64,000 bases of DNA from Streptomyces sedi (GCF_006335015.1 NZ_VDGT01000005.1:62001-126000); one strand, 5' to 3'; positions 1-8,362 are shown, counted from the first letter of the stretch. The notes: generated by a model not told the origin, from the sequence alone. Made by a program: numbers and translations.

Positions 1-2
1 TC

Positions 3-329
3 GCCGACGGGACGCGGGAGCCGTGGGCGGCGCTGCTGCGGCAGTTGGCGGCCGAGCCCGGCGTGAGCTGCAAGCTCTCCGGCATGGTGACCGAGGCCGA
101 GTGGAGCGGCTGGACGGTCGAGGCGCTGCGCCCCTACGCGGAGGTCGCGCTGGCCGCCTTCGGGCCCGACCGGGTGCTCTTCGGATCGGACTGGCCGGTC
201 TGTCTTGCCGCCGCCTCCTACACCGACGTACTGGGCGCGGCACGGGAGTTGACGGCGGCGCTGACCGCGGCGGAGCGGGCGGCCGTCTTCGGGGGCAACG
301 CCCGCCGCGTCTACGGCTTGAAGGGCTGA
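3..329 (+). CDS. amidohydrolase family protein (TIM-barrel, 3' part only)
   Basis: The window opens inside this gene; 108 C-terminal residues are visible and the start lies to the left. The tail reads like the end of an amidohydrolase-2 (L-fuconolactonase/uronolactonase-type) barrel: KLSGMVTEA, then DRVLFGSDWPVC with the conserved metal-site Asp, then a helical end with GGNARRVYGL. Members hydrolyse lactone or amide bonds on sugar acids and similar small molecules in the cytoplasm. The substrate cannot be told from this fragment. A hairpin 10 bp past the stop ends the transcript before the convergent P-loop gene. Confidence 0.8.
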   Translation, partial: ADGTREPWAALLRQLAAEPGVSCKLSGMVTEAEWSGWTVEALRPYAEVALAAFGPDRVLFGSDWPVCLAAASYTDVLGAARELTAALTAAERAAVFGGNARRVYGLKG

Positions 330-338
330 GCCTCCGGG

Positions 339-372
339 GCCGTGGCGCACCCCCGGCGGGGCGCGCCACGGC
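339..372 (+). terminator. hairpin terminator
   Basis: A perfect 10-bp stem (339-348 with 363-372) and 14-nt loop lie 10 bp after the amidohydrolase stop. There is no U-tract, which is usual for high-GC actinobacteria. The remaining bases up to 567 hold nothing else I recognise. Confidence 0.6.
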
Positions 373-567
373 GAACGGCCGCGCGCCGCCGCGCTCCCCC
401 GTTCGCCACCGCACCGCTCCCCCGCCCGTCTCCCCCCGTCGGGTCCGCCGGGCCCGTCGACGGGCACTCCCCGGAGACCGGCCCGGACGGTCGGTGACCG
501 AGTGTGGGCCGGTTTCGGACGGGCTTTGCCGATCATTTGCCGACCGCCCGGCGCCCCCGGCGGCCGG

Positions 568-1239
568 TCAGAGGCGGTCCACCCGGGGGAACGCCTCGAC
601 CGGCGTCATCTCGTCCGGAACGACGAAACGCAGCCGCGCGCGGGCCGCGGTGGGCGCGTCGATCAGCACGGCCGAGCCGCAGCCGGCGGGCAGCCGTTCC
701 CCCTCGACCCGCGCCAACAGCCGAGCCAGCGCCCGGCGGTGACGGCGGAACGCGTAGCGGGAGACCGAACGCCCGCGCCGGCGCTGGCCGGCCAGCGCCG
801 ACTCGGCGGGAACGTCGAAGAGCAGCAGGTGGTAGGGCTCCCCGCGGCGCCACGCGTGCCAGGCGAGCCATGCCCGCACCCAGCCCAGCCGCCCGCAGTC
901 GTGGACCAGCACGGCCGCGTCCCGACGCAGCGCGAGCCACAGCCTGAGGTAGTGCGCCAGACGCACCAGCGGGCGGTAGACGGCGTACGGCAGCCGGTGC
1001 CCCAGGCGCACGTCCCAACGCTCCCTCACATCCTGGGAGTCGATCGTCCGCACCCCCGCGCGGGCGCCGCCGGGGCCGTGGGCGCGCCGCATCAGCGTGG
1101 ACTTGCCGCACCCGGGAAGGCCGCTCACCACCACCCGGTGGCCCGCGGGCCAGCACAGGGAGAGAAGCCGGTCGCCGGGCTCGCCACGCAGGTCACGGAC
1201 GCGGGGAGGGGCCGGGTCGGCCACGGTCTGGTCCATCAT
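568..1239 (-). CDS. P-loop NTPase / AAA family ATP-binding protein
   Basis: A 223-residue cytoplasmic protein with a clean Walker A motif, GLPGCGKST, at residues 40-48 and a likely Walker B, AVLVHD, near residue 110. The layout (P-loop near the N-terminus, Arg-rich lid-like middle, LLLFDVP strand) is that of small zeta-toxin/gluconate-kinase-like kinases that phosphorylate a small molecule or polynucleotide end. No residue fixes the substrate. The start at 1239 is ATGATG; either Met is possible. It stands alone, convergent with the amidohydrolase. Confidence 0.7.
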   Translation of the reverse strand: MMDQTVADPAPPRVRDLRGEPGDRLLSLCWPAGHRVVVSGLPGCGKSTLMRRAHGPGGARAGVRTIDSQDVRERWDVRLGHRLPYAVYRPLVRLAHYLRLWLALRRDAAVLVHDCGRLGWVRAWLAWHAWRRGEPYHLLLFDVPAESALAGQRRRGRSVSRYAFRRHRRALARLLARVEGERLPAGCGSAVLIDAPTAARARLRFVVPDEMTPVEAFPRVDRL

Positions 1240-1453
1240 GTCCCTTCACCCGGCCGCGGTTCGGCCTATCTGGCTGATTCTGCCCGCTTCCAGGGGTGAC
1301 CGGACGTCCGCATGGCTCAACTGTCCATCCAGCGACGGGCGATGGGCCAGAAACCATCGATCCGATGTCCGGGACCCATCGCCCGCCCAAGGAACGGCCG
1401 CCCGGGATCGCACGCCGTCGCGCATCCCGAACGGCCGTGTGCCTGACGCGCGT

Positions 1454-2332
1454 TCAGCAGCCGGTGCGGGTGGTACCCACCGCCACGTCGTCGTACCAGA
1501 GGGTGTCGGCGCCCTCGCCGTAGCTCTCCCAGCCGAGACGCAGGTCGACCACGTCCGGCGACCACTCACCCCGGTTGAGCCACTGCTGGTCGACGTCCTG
1601 CGTCGGCTCGCCGTCCACCACCAGCCCCTCGACCTGTTCGCCGTCGAGCCAGGTCTCCAACAGGCCCGCCGACCCGTCGAGTTGGAACTCCAGACAGGAC
1701 CACTCGTCCACCGGCAACGGCGCGCTGAGCGCCACGCCGGCCGGGCTCTGCGCGGGCAGGGTCGCGTCGTCGGACTCCCGGTTCCACTGGAGCGCCGCGT
1801 TCTGACCGCCCATCCGCAGATCGCGTGAGCCGTCGCCCACGTCCTCCATGGCGAGGAACGTCACGTGCTGCTGCGGGAGTTCGGTGGTGTGACGGACCCA
1901 GAAGCGGACGTAGAGGCCGCTCGCGGTGTCCACGTCGGCCAGTTCGGTGGCGACGAAGACGTGGTTGCAGTAGCCGTCCGCCCCGTCGATCCGCAGCGCG
2001 CCCCCTCCCTCGCGGCCCGCCTCGGTGTCGACGGTCGCGGTGCCGAGGCCGGAGCAGTCGCGGGTCTCCACGGCCCAACGGCCCGACGGGGCGCCGCCGT
2101 CCATGGCCTCGAAGTCCTCGCAGAACCCGTCCGTCGCGCACTCGGCGAAGGCCGCCGGTTCCGTTTCGGGCTGACCGCCGAGGGCGGCGCTCGTTCCCGT
2201 CGCGGCGAACGCCAGGGCGCAGGCGACCGCGACGGCGGCCCTCCGCCGCCCGCGCGGCACGACCGTCGGGGAGACGGTGGCGGTGACGGCGGCGGCTTGG
2301 CGCGCCGGGGTCTCGTTGGGGGGAGGCGTCAT
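1454..2332 (-). CDS. secreted Cip1-like polysaccharide-associated protein
   Basis: A 292-residue secreted protein. An arginine-rich n-region and hydrophobic stretch (about residues 27-53) form a signal peptide; the mature part starts with a Cys-rich segment (CATDGFCEDFE) and has a jelly-roll-type body with WAVE, LRIDG, VRFWV and LWYDDV segments. This matches the Cip1 family, first known from cellulolytic fungi and also found in Streptomyces, which is co-secreted with cellulases and binds or acts on plant polysaccharide. The start at 2332 is chosen because AGGAG lies 6-8 nt upstream and the signal peptide follows; the open frame further upstream is shadow. A perfect CebR-type operator 80 bp upstream supports cello-oligosaccharide control. 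Confidence 0.7.
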   Translation of the reverse strand: MTPPPNETPARQAAAVTATVSPTVVPRGRRRAAVAVACALAFAATGTSAALGGQPETEPAAFAECATDGFCEDFEAMDGGAPSGRWAVETRDCSGLGTATVDTEAGREGGGALRIDGADGYCNHVFVATELADVDTASGLYVRFWVRHTTELPQQHVTFLAMEDVGDGSRDLRMGGQNAALQWNRESDDATLPAQSPAGVALSAPLPVDEWSCLEFQLDGSAGLLETWLDGEQVEGLVVDGEPTQDVDQQWLNRGEWSPDVVDLRLGWESYGEGADTLWYDDVAVGTTRTGC

Positions 2333-2411
2333 GTGCAACTCCTGCTCGCTGGGGGGACGATGCGGCCGACGACCATGGCGCGCGCGGCTGTCCCGTTGAA
2401 CCGCACGACCA

Positions 2412-2425
2412 TGGGAGCGCTCCCA
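2412..2425. promoter_or_regulatory. CebR-type operator (perfect 14-bp palindrome)
   Basis: TGGGAGCGCTCCCA is identical to the consensus for CebR, the LacI-family repressor of cellulose/cello-oligosaccharide use in Streptomyces, released by cellobiose or cellotriose. It lies 80 bp upstream of the Cip1-like start, in the expected promoter region. cebR itself is not in the window. Confidence 0.85.
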
Positions 2426-2554
2426 GCATTCGAAGGTAGCCCTCCCCCACCCCGGGGTCCAGAAGCGGGCAACGGGAAGACGGCGCCGGCCGGCGCGAAG
2501 CCCCGCCGGCGCGGGGCGGGGAGCGCGGCACCGGGGCGCGGGAGTCGCCCCGGG

Positions 2555-2598
2555 CCGGTCGCGGTCCACGGCCGTGAACGTGCGTGGACCGCGACCGG
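2555..2598 (-). terminator. hairpin terminator after azoreductase-SMR operon
   Basis: A perfect 16-bp inverted repeat (2555-2570 with 2583-2598) and 12-nt loop. On the minus strand it follows the SMR gene and a tandem repeat block, so it should end that operon before the Cip1-like promoter. Confidence 0.7.
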
Positions 2599-2740
2599 TC
2601 ACCAGAGCCCGACCGTCACGAGTAGCCGACCGTCACCAATGCCCAACGGTCACGAGTAGCCGACCGTCACCAATCCCCAACGGTCACGAGTAGCCGACCG
2701 TCACCAGTGCCCGACCGGTCACCAGCTCCCGGCGGTCAGG
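2598..2740. repeat. 17-bp tandem repeat array, about nine copies
   Basis: GTCAC recurs at 2598, 2615, 2632, 2649, 2666, 2683, 2700 and 2718, with a degenerate copy at 2735. Spacing is 17 bp throughout except one 18-bp step. Units alternate between GTCACgagtagccgacc-like and GTCACcaatgcccaac-like, so a 34-bp higher-order unit is also visible. The array runs from the terminator stem into the last codon of the SMR gene. Confidence 0.9.
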
Positions 2741-3059
2741 AGCCCTCGGAGGTCACCCTGGCGAGGACCACGCCGCCGACGATCAGGGCGAGCGCGACGA
2801 GGCGGCCCGCGGTGACGGGGTCCCTGTGGACGACGATGCCGAGGGTGACGGCGCCGACGGCCCCCATCCCGGTGAAGACCGCGTAGGCCGTGCCGACCGG
2901 GAGTTCCCTCATGGCCAGCGAGAGCAGATAGACCGCGACGGCGGCGAGCGCGAAGCAGACGAGCGTCGGCAGCGGCCGGGTGAAGCCGGCCGTGGGCTTG
3001 ATGGACTGCGACCAGGCGACCTCGACCAGTCCCGCGGCGATGAGCAGCGGCCAACTCAT
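2736..3059 (-). CDS. SMR family efflux protein (SugE/Gdx or Qac type)
   Basis: A 107-residue protein with four hydrophobic segments and the essential membrane Glu at residue 13 (AAGLVEVAWSQSIK), plus LPVGTAYAVFTGMGAVG in the third segment, as in small multidrug resistance transporters. The SIKPTAGFTRPLPT loop is closer to the SugE/Gdx (guanidinium exporter) branch than to EmrE, but I cannot separate them firmly. It works in the membrane as a dimeric proton-coupled exporter. The ATG overlaps the azoreductase stop (ATGA), so translation is coupled. Its 3' end runs into the 17-bp repeat array. Confidence 0.85.
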   Translation of the reverse strand: MSWPLLIAAGLVEVAWSQSIKPTAGFTRPLPTLVCFALAAVAVYLLSLAMRELPVGTAYAVFTGMGAVGAVTLGIVVHRDPVTAGRLVALALIVGGVVLARVTSEGS

Positions 3060-3721
3060 CGCGTGCCCCCCAGCTTCCGCGCGGTCGCCAGGGCCGTCGC
3101 GCGGGACGCGTCGTGGTCCCGGCGGCGGCCCGCGAGGGCGGGATCGGTGCGGGAGTTGACCAGTTCGGCGCCGACGAAGGACATCGCCTCGTCCGGGATG
3201 GCGAAGTGACCGGCGAGGAAGTCGCGCAGGTAGCGCTCGTGGTGGTCGTAGGGGTGGCGCGGGGTGCCGGGCCCGTACGCCCCGCCCCGGGCGTAGGCGA
3301 CGACGAAACGCCGCCCGGCCAGCGACATCCGGGGGAAGGCCACCTGGTCGATCCACGCCTTGAGCGACGCGGGGACGGAGAAGTTGTACATCGGGGCGGC
3401 GATCAGCACGGTGTCGGCGGCGACGAGTTCGACCAGCAGCGGCTCGACGATCGCCCACGCGGCGGCCCGGGCCGGGCCGCGCACCGCTTCCGGGTAGCGG
3501 GCGATGTCGGTGATCTGGTGCGCCAGGACGTGGTCGCACAGCTCCGTCCACGCCTCGGATATCTGCGGGACGGGGTCGAGCGCCAGGTCGCGGTGGAGAT
3601 AGGCGCCTTCGGGATGGGACGAGCGCCAGGCGTCGGCGAAGGCGTCGCCGATCTCCCGGCTGAGGGAACGGCGGCGCGCGCTCGCGTCGATGTGCAGCAG
3701 CGTCGGCGGGGAAGCGGTCAC
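3056..3721 (-). CDS. FMN-dependent NADH azoreductase / quinone reductase family
   Basis: A 221-residue flavodoxin-fold protein. LLHIDASARRRSLSREIGDAF is the N-terminal phosphate loop and APMYNFSVPASLKAWIDQV is the hallmark flavin-site motif of AzoR-type enzymes, which reduce azo compounds and quinones with NAD(P)H. The GTG at 3721 is chosen because AGGAGA sits just upstream; a longer frame to 3784 has no ribosome site and runs into the operators. First gene of a two-gene operon with the SMR exporter, divergent from a TetR regulator: a small electrophile or drug response unit. Confidence 0.8.
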   Translation of the reverse strand: MTASPPTLLHIDASARRRSLSREIGDAFADAWRSSHPEGAYLHRDLALDPVPQISEAWTELCDHVLAHQITDIARYPEAVRGPARAAAWAIVEPLLVELVAADTVLIAAPMYNFSVPASLKAWIDQVAFPRMSLAGRRFVVAYARGGAYGPGTPRHPYDHHERYLRDFLAGHFAIPDEAMSFVGAELVNSRTDPALAGRRRDHDASRATALATARKLGGTR

Positions 3722-3756
3722 GGGCGGGTCTCCTGTCACGAGGACGGACAACAACC

Positions 3757-3799
3757 GGACGCCACGTCCGGTTCCACTCGTCAACTGGACACCACGTCC
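3757..3799. promoter_or_regulatory. paired TetR operators
   Basis: Two near-identical palindromes, GGACgccacGTCC at 3757-3769 and GGACaccacGTCC at 3787-3799, lie 30 bp apart between the divergent azoreductase and tetR genes. The second overlaps the predicted -35 of tetR, whose -10 (TAGGCT, 3820-3825) lies 6 bp before its GTG. Repeated dyads in such a gap are typical TetR sites controlling both directions. Confidence 0.7.
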
Positions 3800-3831
3800 G
3801 CTTATTCCGGGCGCCGACGTAGGCTGAGGCC

Positions 3832-4389
3832 GTGGAGACGAGAGAACGCGCGGACGCGGCCCGCAACCGCGCCAAGGTGCTCGCCGCCGCGGCCCGGCTG
3901 TTCGAGAGCGAGGACCCGCGGACGGTCACGATGGAGGACATCGCCCGCGCGGCCGGCGTCGGCCGGGGCACGCTCTACCGCCGCTACCCGGACGTGGCCT
4001 CCGTCGCGGCGGCGCTGCTCGACGAGCACGAGCGGCTCCTCCAGGACGAGCTGCTGCGCGGCGCACCGCCGCTGGGCCCCGGCGCCCCGCCGCCCGAGCG
4101 GCTCGCCGCCTTCTTCGCCGCCATGATCGACCTGCTGGACCGGCACGGTCATCTGGTTCTGGGGGCCGAGACCGGGGCGAAACGCTTCGCCGTGGGCGCC
4201 TACGGCTTCTGGCGTGCCCATGTCGTGGCGCTCCTGCGCCAGGCCGGCACCCCGGACCCCGAGGCGCTCGCGGACACGCTGCTCGCCCCCCTGGCGCCCG
4301 AGGTCTTCCTCCAGCAGCGCTCCCAGGGGGTGACGCCCGCCCGGCTCAAGGCCGCGCTCGCCCGGCTGGCACGGGTGGCCACCCCGTGA
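3832..4389 (+). CDS. TetR family transcriptional regulator
   Basis: A 185-residue regulator. The N-terminus has the TetR helix-turn-helix (TVTMEDIARAAGVGRGTLYRRYPD, about residues 30-53, shown here only as a motif), followed by a ligand-binding C-terminal domain. It probably represses itself and the divergent azoreductase-SMR operon through the paired operators at 3757-3799 and is released by a drug, dye or quinone. The GTG start lies only 6 bp after a TAGGCT -10 box, so the transcript is probably leaderless. Confidence 0.85.
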   Translation: METRERADAARNRAKVLAAAARLFESEDPRTVTMEDIARAAGVGRGTLYRRYPDVASVAAALLDEHERLLQDELLRGAPPLGPGAPPPERLAAFFAAMIDLLDRHGHLVLGAETGAKRFAVGAYGFWRAHVVALLRQAGTPDPEALADTLLAPLAPEVFLQQRSQGVTPARLKAALARLARVATP

Positions 4390-4425
4390 CCACCCGCGCC
4401 CACCCGGCGAACGCGGGGGCGCTGG

Positions 4426-4947
4426 TCAGCGGGCCGCGCGGAGGAGGCGGAGCTGGCCGATCTCGGCCGCGTTCTTGGTCAGTTCGACGGCCGCGAAGGA
4501 GTAGAGGTGGGCGCGGGTGAGGCCCGCGTCGGCCGGCCAGGGGTAGGCGGCGGGCACGGCCAGATCCTGTTCGTCGGTGCCTTCCAACACGTCGCGCCAG
4601 GTGTCGTGGAGTCCGCGGAGCCAGGCCACCGTCGGCTCCCCGGGCCCCGGCCAGAGGATCTCCTCGCGCGCCCGGGGCGTGCGCCCCCGCGCGTGGTCGC
4701 AGGCGGTGCTCCACCACCAGCCGAGGTGCCAGCTCACCCAGCCGATCGTGGGCACCGGGATCGGGTCGGGCTCGACCTCGGCGAAGTCGGGGCGCCAGCC
4801 GCCGTCCTCGGTGGGGTGCATCGTCCAGACCAGGGGACCCGGTTCCCAGAGGAAGTCCTCGGGGGCGAGCCGCTGGAGGTGGTAGTCGAAGAACGACCAG
4901 GCGAAGTCGAACTGCCAACGGGCCTGATCAGCTGCGGTCGTCGTCAT
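4426..4947 (-). CDS. DinB superfamily protein
   Basis: A 173-residue helical-bundle protein. WQFDFAWSFFDYHLQRL opens the first helix, GWVSWHLGWWWSTACDHA holds the central conserved His, and TRAHLYSFAAVELTKNAAEIGQLRLL ends the bundle, as in DinB/mycothiol-dependent maleylpyruvate isomerase-like proteins. Members bind a divalent metal through three His residues and often act in thiol-dependent reactions or stress responses. Its substrate is unknown. The ATG at 4947 is chosen because the domain begins right after it. Convergent with tetR and divergent from ggt. Confidence 0.7.
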   Translation of the reverse strand: MTTTAADQARWQFDFAWSFFDYHLQRLAPEDFLWEPGPLVWTMHPTEDGGWRPDFAEVEPDPIPVPTIGWVSWHLGWWWSTACDHARGRTPRAREEILWPGPGEPTVAWLRGLHDTWRDVLEGTDEQDLAVPAAYPWPADAGLTRAHLYSFAAVELTKNAAEIGQLRLLRAAR

Positions 4948-5049
4948 GGTCGGCGACCCTGACACAGGCGGCCGGACGGGCGCCACGAGTTATCGGGCGA
5001 CGTGGCGCGCCCGCCCGAGCAGGCCGGGGACGGCGCGGAGACGACGCCC

Positions 5050-5078
5050 TACTGCGGTCCGCGGGCCGCACGTATGCT
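5050..5078 (+). promoter_or_regulatory. predicted leaderless promoter of ggt
   Basis: TATGCT at 5073-5078 lies 6 bp before the ATG at 5085, the spacing of leaderless Streptomyces transcripts; a weak -35 (TACTGC) sits at 5050. No ribosome site precedes the ATG, which fits. Confidence 0.4.
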
Positions 5079-5084
5079 CCGCGC

Positions 5085-6905
5085 ATGTTCACCACACGGC
5101 CCACGCTTCAGGGCACTTTCGGCATGGTTTCCAGCACCCACTGGCTGGCGTCCCAGTCCGCGATGGCCGTTCTGGAGGACGGCGGCAACGCCTTCGACGC
5201 GGCGGTGACCGCCGGGTTCGTCCTCCAGGTCGTGGAGCCGCATCTCAACGGCCCCGGCGGCGACGTGCCGATCCTGCTGGCGCCGGCGGACGGCGAGGTG
5301 CGGGTGCTGTGCGGGCAGGGACCGGCGCCGGCGGGGGCCGGCATCGACCACTACACCGGGCTGGGGCTCGCACTCGTGCCGGGCACCGGCCCGTTGGCGG
5401 CCGTGGTGCCGGGCGCCTTCGACGCCTGGCTGACCCTGCTGCGCGACCACGGGACCCGGAGCCTGGCGCAGGTGCTGGGGTACGCGATCGGATACGCGGA
5501 GGGCGGTCACCCGGCGGTCGAACGGGTCGGGGCCACGGTCGAGTCGGTGCGGGAGCTCTTCGAACGGGAGTGGACCAGCTCGGCCGCCCTCTATCTGCCC
5601 GGCGGACGCGCCCCGGCGCCCGGCGCGCTGCTGCGCAACCCCACGCTGGCGGCCACCTGGCGGCGGCTGCTGCGGGAGAGCACGGGCGGGGGCCGCGGCC
5701 GGGAGGCGGAGATCGACGCGGCCCGCCGGGTCTGGCGGGAGGGCTTCGTCGCCGAGGCGATCGTGGCCCACGCCGGGCGCCCGGCGATGGACTCCTCGGG
5801 CGAGCGGCACGCCGGAGTGCTGGACGGGGACGACCTGGCGGGATGGCGGGCCGACTACGAGGAGCCGGTGCGCTACCGCTGGGGCGACTGGACGCTCTGC
5901 AAGGTCGGCCCCTGGTGCCAGGGCCCGGTGCTGCTTCAGCAACTGGCGCTGCTGGACGGCGGGATGACCGGAGCCGACCACGGCACGCCGGACTATGTGC
6001 ACTCCCTGATCGAGGGGAGCAAGCTGGCGATGGCCGACCGCGAGGCCTGGTACGGGGACGCGCGTCCCGTGCCGCTGGAGGCGCTGCTCTCCCCCGGGTA
6101 CAACGAACGACGGCGGCGGCTGGTCGGTGCGGAGGCGTCGCTGGAGCTGCGCCCCGGCGCGGCCGAGGGGCGTGCGCCCCGGCTTCCGCGGCTGGCCGAG
6201 CGCCTGTTGGCGCCCGGCGCGGACGCCGCGCGGGTGGCCGGCGCCGGGGAGCCGACGGTGGCGCGGGACGGCGAGCCCCCCGTGGGCGCCGACGGGGAGA
6301 CCCGGGGCGACACCTGTCACGTGGACGTGGTCGACCGCTGGGGGAACATGGTCTCGGCGACGCCGAGCGGCGGCTGGCTCCAGTCCAGCCCTGTCATACC
6401 CGAGCTGGGGTTCCCGCTGGGATCCCGGCTCCAGATGACCTGGTTGGAGGAGGGGCTGCCGGCCTCGTTGACGCCGGGCCGCCGGCCGCGCTCCACGCTC
6501 AGCCCGACGCTGGCGCTCCGCGGCGACCGGCCGGCGCTCGCGTTCGGCACCCCGGGCGGCGACCAACAGGACCAGTGGCAGGCACACTTCTTCCTGGCGC
6601 TCGCGCTGCGGGCGCCGGTGCGCGGCGGTTGGGACCTCCAGGGCGCCATCGACGCGCCCAACTGGCACCAGGACGCGTTCCCCAGCTCGTTCTTCCCGCG
6701 TACCGGCCAACCGGGCAGCGTGACGGTGGAGTCCAGGATCGGGGAACGGGTCGTCGCCGAGCTGCGCCGCAGGGGGCATCGGGTGACGGTCGGCGAGCCC
6801 TGGTCGGAGGGGCGGCTGAGCGCGGTGGGGCGCGATCCGGAGACCGGAGTGCTCTCCGGCGCGGCCAACCCCAGGGGGATGCAGGGGTATGCCGTCGGAC
6901 GGTGA
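5085..6905 (+). CDS. gamma-glutamyltransferase family protein (Ntn hydrolase)
   Basis: A 606-residue member of the gamma-glutamyltranspeptidase family, which cleaves gamma-glutamyl bonds of glutathione-like compounds. The N-terminal half has the family start (STHWLASQSAMAVLEDGGNAFDAAV) and HLNGPGGD. The autocleavage nucleophile is the Thr at about residue 410 in GDTCHVDVVDRWGNMVSATPSGGW. The PGRRPRSTLSPTL and GTPGGDQQ segments complete the small subunit. No signal peptide is seen, so it is likely cytoplasmic, unlike classical exported GGT. Streptomyces use mycothiol, not glutathione, so the real substrate is open. Confidence 0.88.
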   Translation: MFTTRPTLQGTFGMVSSTHWLASQSAMAVLEDGGNAFDAAVTAGFVLQVVEPHLNGPGGDVPILLAPADGEVRVLCGQGPAPAGAGIDHYTGLGLALVPGTGPLAAVVPGAFDAWLTLLRDHGTRSLAQVLGYAIGYAEGGHPAVERVGATVESVRELFEREWTSSAALYLPGGRAPAPGALLRNPTLAATWRRLLRESTGGGRGREAEIDAARRVWREGFVAEAIVAHAGRPAMDSSGERHAGVLDGDDLAGWRADYEEPVRYRWGDWTLCKVGPWCQGPVLLQQLALLDGGMTGADHGTPDYVHSLIEGSKLAMADREAWYGDARPVPLEALLSPGYNERRRRLVGAEASLELRPGAAEGRAPRLPRLAERLLAPGADAARVAGAGEPTVARDGEPPVGADGETRGDTCHVDVVDRWGNMVSATPSGGWLQSSPVIPELGFPLGSRLQMTWLEEGLPASLTPGRRPRSTLSPTLALRGDRPALAFGTPGGDQQDQWQAHFFLALALRAPVRGGWDLQGAIDAPNWHQDAFPSSFFPRTGQPGSVTVESRIGERVVAELRRRGHRVTVGEPWSEGRLSAVGRDPETGVLSGAANPRGMQGYAVGR

Positions 6906-7027
6906 GAGCGCGCGTGCGCGCCGCCGAAGCGCGTGCGCCCCGCGCGCCCTTCCGTGCGCCGACGCCGAAAACGTTCTGTAGCGCCCCGGTAACAAGCCCC
7001 GTAACACGGCTTGGGTTCAGTACGCCC

Positions 7028-8362
7028 ATGCCTGATGTGCGCACGATGGAACGCGAGTGGGCCGACTCCCTGGCGGCGTTCACCTCCGAGCTGCGGGCAC
7101 TGGTCGGGGTGCTCGATCCCGCGACCGGCTGGCTCGCGGTCTTCCGCCGCAGGAACGCCGCCGAGTTGACGACCTGGCTGGCGGGTGGGGCGCTGCCGCC
7201 CTGGGACGCGGTGGCCGACCTGCTGCGCGACCTGACCACGCGCGGCGGGGCGGCGGAGGCCGAGCGGCCGGCGGCGCGGTTGCGGGCGCGCTACGGCGAC
7301 GCGGTGCGGGCGCGGGACGCGCTGCCGGGGGGTCGGGAGGCGTTGGCCGTGCTGCTGGCCCAGCTCGACCGCTCGGCCCGCGAACTGGACGCCAGGCTGG
7401 GGGCGTTGACCAGCGCGGAGAAGACGGCGCTGGCGACCGGCAGGGGCGGCGAGGCGCGAAGGTTAGCCGCGCTCGCCGCGTGGGCGCGGGACGACAGGGA
7501 ACGCGTGGACGGCCGCCGTTCCGAGGCGGGCGCCCGGCTCGCGGCCCTGCGCGCCGCCCACCCGCCGACGGAGGAGGGGGCGCGCGAGACGCCAACGAAC
7601 GAGGGGGCGCGCGAGACATCGGCGCGCCGGCGTGAGAAGCCGGCGCGTCGGCAGCGAGGGGGCGCCCGGTTCGCCGGCATCGAGACTCCGCGGGACGAGC
7701 CCCCCGCGCGGGCGCCGGACGTCACTCCCCCGGCGACGCCGACCGCCGTTTCCCCGCTGCCCCCTCCGCCGAGCGGCTCCCGGTTCGCCGGCGCCCTGCG
7801 CGACCATCGGCCGACCCTCGCCGACCGGGTGACCGAGGACGACCTGGCGGCGGCGGCCAGCGCCGTCGAGAGGCTGCGCGCGCTGCGGGCGGACGGCAGG
7901 AGCGGCGCCGCCCACGGCGTGCTCTCCGAGGTCGTCGGCGGGCCCGCGGTCCGACTGCCGCTGCTGCTGGACGCGTTGGAGCGCGCCGGCCTTGAGGCGG
8001 AGGGGGCCACGCTGCTGTGGGAGGCGGGCTCGCTGCCACCGGCGTCGTTGGCGGCGGCGGCCGAGGCGCTGGGGCTGGCGGGACGGGATGAGGACTGCGG
8101 GCAGCTGCTGCGGCAGGGCGCCGCGCGGCCCGCGGCCGAGGTGGGCGCGGTCGCCGTCGCGCTGCGGGCGCGCGGGCTGGAGGGGGAGGCGGTGGCGCTG
8201 CTGCGGGCGATCCTGCGGGCCCGCACGGCGGAGGAGGTGGCGCAGGCGGCCCACCCCGCGCCCGAGGCGCTGGTGCCGGTGCTGCTGACGGCGGCGGGCG
8301 AGGTCTCCGCGCACCATCGTCGCGCGGTCGCCAGCGAGCTGCGCCGGGCCGGCATCCTGTGA
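7028..8362 (+). CDS. conserved actinobacterial protein, unknown function (two helical domains)
   Basis: A 444-residue protein I do not recognise by function. An N-terminal helical domain (residues 1-175, Ala/Arg/Leu-rich, DPATGWLAVFRRRNAAELTTWL) is joined by a charged Pro/Arg-rich linker to a C-terminal array of helical hairpins (about 255-444; LPLLLDALERAGLEAEGATLLWEAGSL) that resembles TPR/pentatricopeptide-type repeats. The linker contains a 27-bp repeat (7574-7590 and 7601-7617) giving two EGARET copies. ATG at 7028 is chosen since the domain starts there; the frame further up is antisense shadow. It may be co-transcribed with the next gene. Confidence 0.6.
   Translation: MPDVRTMEREWADSLAAFTSELRALVGVLDPATGWLAVFRRRNAAELTTWLAGGALPPWDAVADLLRDLTTRGGAAEAERPAARLRARYGDAVRARDALPGGREALAVLLAQLDRSARELDARLGALTSAEKTALATGRGGEARRLAALAAWARDDRERVDGRRSEAGARLAALRAAHPPTEEGARETPTNEGARETSARRREKPARRQRGGARFAGIETPRDEPPARAPDVTPPATPTAVSPLPPPPSGSRFAGALRDHRPTLADRVTEDDLAAAASAVERLRALRADGRSGAAHGVLSEVVGGPAVRLPLLLDALERAGLEAEGATLLWEAGSLPPASLAAAAEALGLAGRDEDCGQLLRQGAARPAAEVGAVAVALRARGLEGEAVALLRAILRARTAEEVAQAAHPAPEALVPVLLTAAGEVSAHHRRAVASELRRAGIL

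Noticed and set aside
2598..2740. Repeat array considered as CRISPR
   Set aside because: Units are contiguous 17-bp copies without unique spacers, and no cas genes are present.
5049..7007. Minus-strand frame of 652 codons opposite ggt
   Set aside because: Shadow of gamma-glutamyltransferase; no domain signature and no ribosome site.
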